Part shown: positions 6,001 through 6,212 of the stretch, piece after piece
Layout of the letters: each line of letters opens with the position of its first letter
Position numbering within the stretch: the first letter of the stretch is position 1
NCBI GenBank assembly: GCA_017515765.1
Contig: JAFWFF010000080.1
Span: 1 to 6,212 of the forward strand
Direction: 5' to 3'
DNA from: Bacillota bacterium
GTDB taxonomy: Bacteria; Bacillota; Clostridia; Peptostreptococcales; Anaerovoracaceae
DNA length: 6,212 bases
Position numbers and translations under genes: made by a program
The notes under the pieces: generated by a model
The model's input: the letters and a program-made list of their open reading frames with translations, nothing else
The model's database searches: none
Told to the model about the DNA's origin: nothing

Positions 6001-6212
6001 AGTCCGGCGGCTCTGATGCTTCCGTTCTCCACGCTGACGGATACGTCTCCCCGCTCGGAACGGATGAGACCGACCGTAAGGTCGCTCTCTCCCTTCACGG
6101 TCACAGCGATATCTCCGTCATTGTAGATATATGTGAGTCCCGTCGATGTGCCGAACTCGACGCTGAATGCCTTCGGCTCCGGATCTTCGTTACCGCCCGC
6201 TGCCTCTTCGGG
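3075..6212 (-). CDS. Giant beta-helix repeat surface protein, C-terminal part (5' end beyond window)
   Basis: The frame is open from the right edge to a TGA at 3077-3075, giving 1,045 residues of a larger protein; no start is visible. The product is acidic and rich in Gly, Ala, Ser, Asp and Thr. Most of it consists of short alternating beta-strand stretches such as SIVLSAAGDIG and LDITASGDIG, typical of right-handed parallel beta-helix or filamentous-haemagglutinin-like proteins. Seven copies of a [GSA]G-x-IG motif occur at fragment residues 88, 227, 346, 611, 681, 755 and 826. A coiled coil interrupts the repeats at about residues 438-600. From about 862 to 1045 there is a non-repetitive domain with two cysteines. 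No LPXTG, C-terminal membrane span or outer-membrane barrel is seen, and a secretion signal would be outside the window. An adhesin or cell-surface role is inferred from architecture only. The gene appears monocistronic at its 3' end. Confidence 0.9.
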   Translation of the reverse strand, partial: PEEAAGGNEDPEPKAFSVEFGTSTGLTYIYNDGDIAVTVKGESDLTVGLIRSERGDVSVSVENGSIRAAGLNQNEADITGENIVLEASGNIGTAAKPVVTESREDRPSVDVNVIASTPEGATGTVRMEKVSAEDGTESIVWKMDVALDYDFIRTDHEDALRRLDASAGGSLYVEEKSGPAGAGYITAGGTASVTVNGDSLYDVRTPDEKASAGAGITSDRLVLNVSGGVIGTYDEPITVDIGTHADITAKDDIYVRSTTDLDATADTEDGKYFVHSEGALNLRNTSGDMVLEEVSAKTDLTVSSEGDIVSEDVKAGDTLILISAGDIEMEDEDALASADSIVLSAAGDIGRAEEAYRIDSMSGNASDGYVSAAAENIYLTEISGDLRAGVIAAGGSADPEGIVTGGDAVITAEGSILDNDPESAVKTAEELFIASGEALAQERSAYAFWEIMNGIAEEKAEKAGELETVLSEAARLLAEIEGELDAALREEAAARKALEDLQADTTLTEEEKEAAAKELRKTLAESERKTAELTAKAEKARTDYEKARDAAEAARTDADAAEADAQEALREYSDKHAAYERAKALAEEALRRAQQTESSVSAAGSVVLTAGGDIGSASSPLEIASGRDVSVTAAGDAALAAKGDLVIDRWNADGNAVIVSTGSVSSKETVKASELEVAALGGDIGSADEPLRAVTEKLTAYASGDISIINGSRDELTVMPVVAGGDVNLSTGGSIASAPGDSADIVAEDVKIVSGGSIGAPGEPLRISAESVRITGKDMDLEFAGDTEVVSITGGRVKIVSDGRIDAGYNGGMPNITAAQLDITASGDIGSEDHPLHVYVPRTVYASSTYGTVYIINSWSAPPAEYGPDGKETESIPHIVRRPDMSRAPYDVQIPEKVDAWMFAAVFETPSCRGMIFTFDLKGMLRRADGSDGYIYIRALTDDGKEVTAEERILLLDRETTDSLRERHIRFVIFRVGGRVLIIDLDRLGDGDWAFRFDPSGLITGVTVTCDGEEVKETEGMYLTGYIIEIRKERLLGEDIRTEAD
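3078..3620 (-). other. C-terminal non-repetitive domain of the large surface protein
   Basis: After the last repeat the sequence changes character at a Pro-rich linker (SAPPAEYGPDGKE). The last roughly 180 residues contain hydrophobic beta-like strands (WMFAAVFE, MIFTFDLKG, YIYIRALTDDG, IRFVIFRVGGRVLIIDLD, YIIEIRKERLL) and many Arg and Asp residues. There are two cysteines, in PSCRG and TVTCDGE. The protein ends in EDIRTEAD, with no sorting motif, no terminal hydrophobic span and no final Phe or Trp of an autotransporter barrel. I do not recognise the domain; a beta-sandwich-like fold is a guess from the strand pattern. Confidence 0.6.
3723..5951 (-). repeat. Degenerate G-x-IG protein repeats in the large surface protein
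   Basis: Seven repeat cores are visible at 5951-5937 (SGNIG), 5534-5520 (GGVIG), 5177-5163 (AGDIG), 4382-4368 (GGDIG), 4172-4158 (GGDIG), 3950-3936 (GGSIG) and 3737-3723 (SGDIG). Five share a fuller pattern, roughly alternating V/I/L positions, then A-x-GDIG-S-x-x-x-PL. The last four cores are 70, 74 and 71 residues apart; the earlier ones are wider apart. The units have diverged strongly, except for one stretch of 21 identical bases (4153-4173 and 4363-4383) exactly 210 bases apart. Confidence 0.75.
4413..4901 (-). other. Coiled-coil insertion within the beta-helix region
   Basis: About 163 codons encode a highly charged, Ala/Glu/Lys/Arg-rich helical segment with no glycine over most of its length. 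Examples are LLAEIEGELDAALREEAAAR and ARDAAEAARTDADAAEADAQ. A probable helix break or turn lies at QADTTLTEEEK, after which a second long helix runs to EEALRRAQQT, so the segment could fold as an antiparallel hairpin. It starts right after AEELFIASGEAL, which looks like the first half of a repeat unit, and ends just before a complete unit (SVVLTAGGDIGS). The coil therefore appears inserted into the repeat array. Confidence 0.75.

Overview
The window reads almost entirely on the minus strand and has two unrelated halves. The first half (1 to about 2,910) is the start of a bacterial S10 ribosomal-protein operon in the canonical order rpsJ-rplC-rplD-rplW-rplB, transcribed right to left, with rplB cut by the left edge. 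The second half (about 3,075 to 6,212) is the 3' part of one very large gene for an acidic, repeat-rich, probably surface-exposed beta-helix protein. It has a long coiled coil embedded in it and a separate C-terminal domain, and its N-terminus lies beyond the right edge.

The organism is most likely a Gram-positive member of the Clostridia with fairly GC-rich DNA. This rests on the wording of the ribosomal proteins: S10 carries the ILRAVHKYKDSREQFE segment, L3 the GASSDPSRVFKGKKLPGHMG segment, and L2 begins MGIRKYKPTTPGLRG. It also rests on the strong AGGAGG ribosome-binding sites before nearly every gene. Genus or family cannot be fixed from this window.

Between the halves is a gene-free stretch of about 450 bases that holds clear signals. 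Reading in the direction of transcription, these are: two candidate hairpin terminators behind the large gene; a series of A6 tracts in helical phase; a near-consensus sigma-A promoter (TTTACA, 17 bases, TATTAT); and a leader of about 210 nt with several possible stem-loops before rpsJ. The leader is a good candidate for autoregulation of the operon by a ribosomal protein.

The ribosomal genes are tightly packed, with gaps of 51 and 13 bases, a one-base stop/start overlap, and 20 bases. They should be made from one transcript with translational coupling. The large protein has its own termination signals and no visible functional link to the ribosomal genes. Its position directly upstream of rpsJ, where many Firmicutes carry the str/tuf genes, is unusual.
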